From NCBI GenBank assembly GCA_002508545.1, contig DAVH01000015.1, forward strand, positions 1,298 through 6,706: a DNA stretch of 5,409 bases, read 5' to 3'. Positions 5,296 through 5,409 of the stretch are shown here, piece after piece. The DNA comes from Methanomassiliicoccus sp. UBA6. GTDB lineage: Archaea; Thermoplasmatota; Thermoplasmata; Methanomassiliicoccales; Methanomassiliicoccaceae. The stretch's first letter is position 1; every line of letters starts with the position of its first letter. The notes beneath the pieces were generated by a model that saw only the letters and a list, made by a program, of their open reading frames with translations, was not told the origin of the DNA and did not search any database. The translations under genes and the position numbers were made by a program.

Positions 5296-5409
5296 TCACT
5301 CCCGGGGCAGGGTGAAGAAGAACGTGCTCCCCTTGCCGGCCTCGGACTCGAGCCAGATGCGGCCGCCATGCCTCTCCACGATCTTTCTCGCGATGGCCAG
5401 CCCGATGCC
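5296..5409 (-). CDS. sensor histidine kinase, C-terminal end (5' part outside window)
   Basis: The last 37 residues of a two-component sensor kinase, in a frame distinct from the dehydrogenase upstream extension. It begins GIGLAIARKIVERHGG, the G2 box of the HATPase_c ATP-binding domain with the helix that follows. It continues IWLESEAGKGSTFFFTLP, the final strands typical of histidine kinases, and stops two residues later. The H-box, N-box, G1 box and any sensor domain lie beyond the right edge, so signal and partner regulator are unknown. The stop is 175 nt upstream of the dehydrogenase ATG, with no clear promoter or strong hairpin visible between them. Confidence 0.9.
   Translation of the reverse strand, partial: GIGLAIARKIVERHGGRIWLESEAGKGSTFFFTLPRE

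Noticed and set aside
5121..5369. N-terminal extension of the dehydrogenase frame
   Set aside because: It overlaps the end of the histidine kinase in another frame, is low-complexity, and precedes a standard MDR start at 5120.
1..5409. CRISPR array or tandem repeats
   Set aside because: No regularly spaced repeat units were seen on reading through the window.

Overview
The window looks archaeal. The tRNA gene carries a short intron at position 37/38 flanked by a textbook bulge-helix-bulge splice motif, no CCA is encoded, and AT-rich TATA-like boxes precede the tRNA gene and a small accessory ORF. The GC-rich backbone and gene content (a DUF2284 metal-binding protein, a DUF6141-like membrane protein, MsrA, a sensory kinase end and a medium-chain dehydrogenase) fit a mesophilic euryarchaeon. 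Thermoplasmata/Methanomassiliicoccales is my best guess, with low certainty on lineage. Every protein gene lies on the minus strand; only the tRNA is on the plus strand.

Layout. Positions 1-901 hold two tightly spaced minus-strand genes: a DUF2284 cysteine-rich protein (901-290) followed 11 nt later by a DUF6141-like two-helix membrane protein (278-1, cut by the window edge). MsrA (1559-1083) lies upstream. The tRNA with a CAU anticodon (1682-1779) is divergent from msrA.

Positions 1780-about 3780 form an accessory island at the 3' end of that tRNA. It begins with a degraded tyrosine recombinase of which only the C-terminal catalytic half remains; its stop codon is 3 nt beyond the tRNA. It continues with an AT-richer gene for a predicted C39/papain-like cysteine peptidase of unknown role, split across frames by what look like two compensating single-base shifts. 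A 53-residue ORF missing from simple ORF calls lies just upstream of the peptidase and probably shares its promoter. This looks like an old tRNA-targeted integration that has lost its integrase and is decaying. About 290 nt (3682-3971) before the backbone resumes have no gene, but hold the island promoter and a faint tRNA-like stretch.

Positions 3972-5120 encode a zinc-type medium-chain dehydrogenase with intact catalytic zinc and NAD-binding signatures but no structural-zinc cysteines. Positions 5296-5409 are the last 37 codons of a histidine kinase running off the right edge. No metabolic pathway links the backbone genes. The parts most worth attention are the island pair (small ORF plus peptidase-like protein) and the unusual anticodon stem of the intron-containing tRNA.
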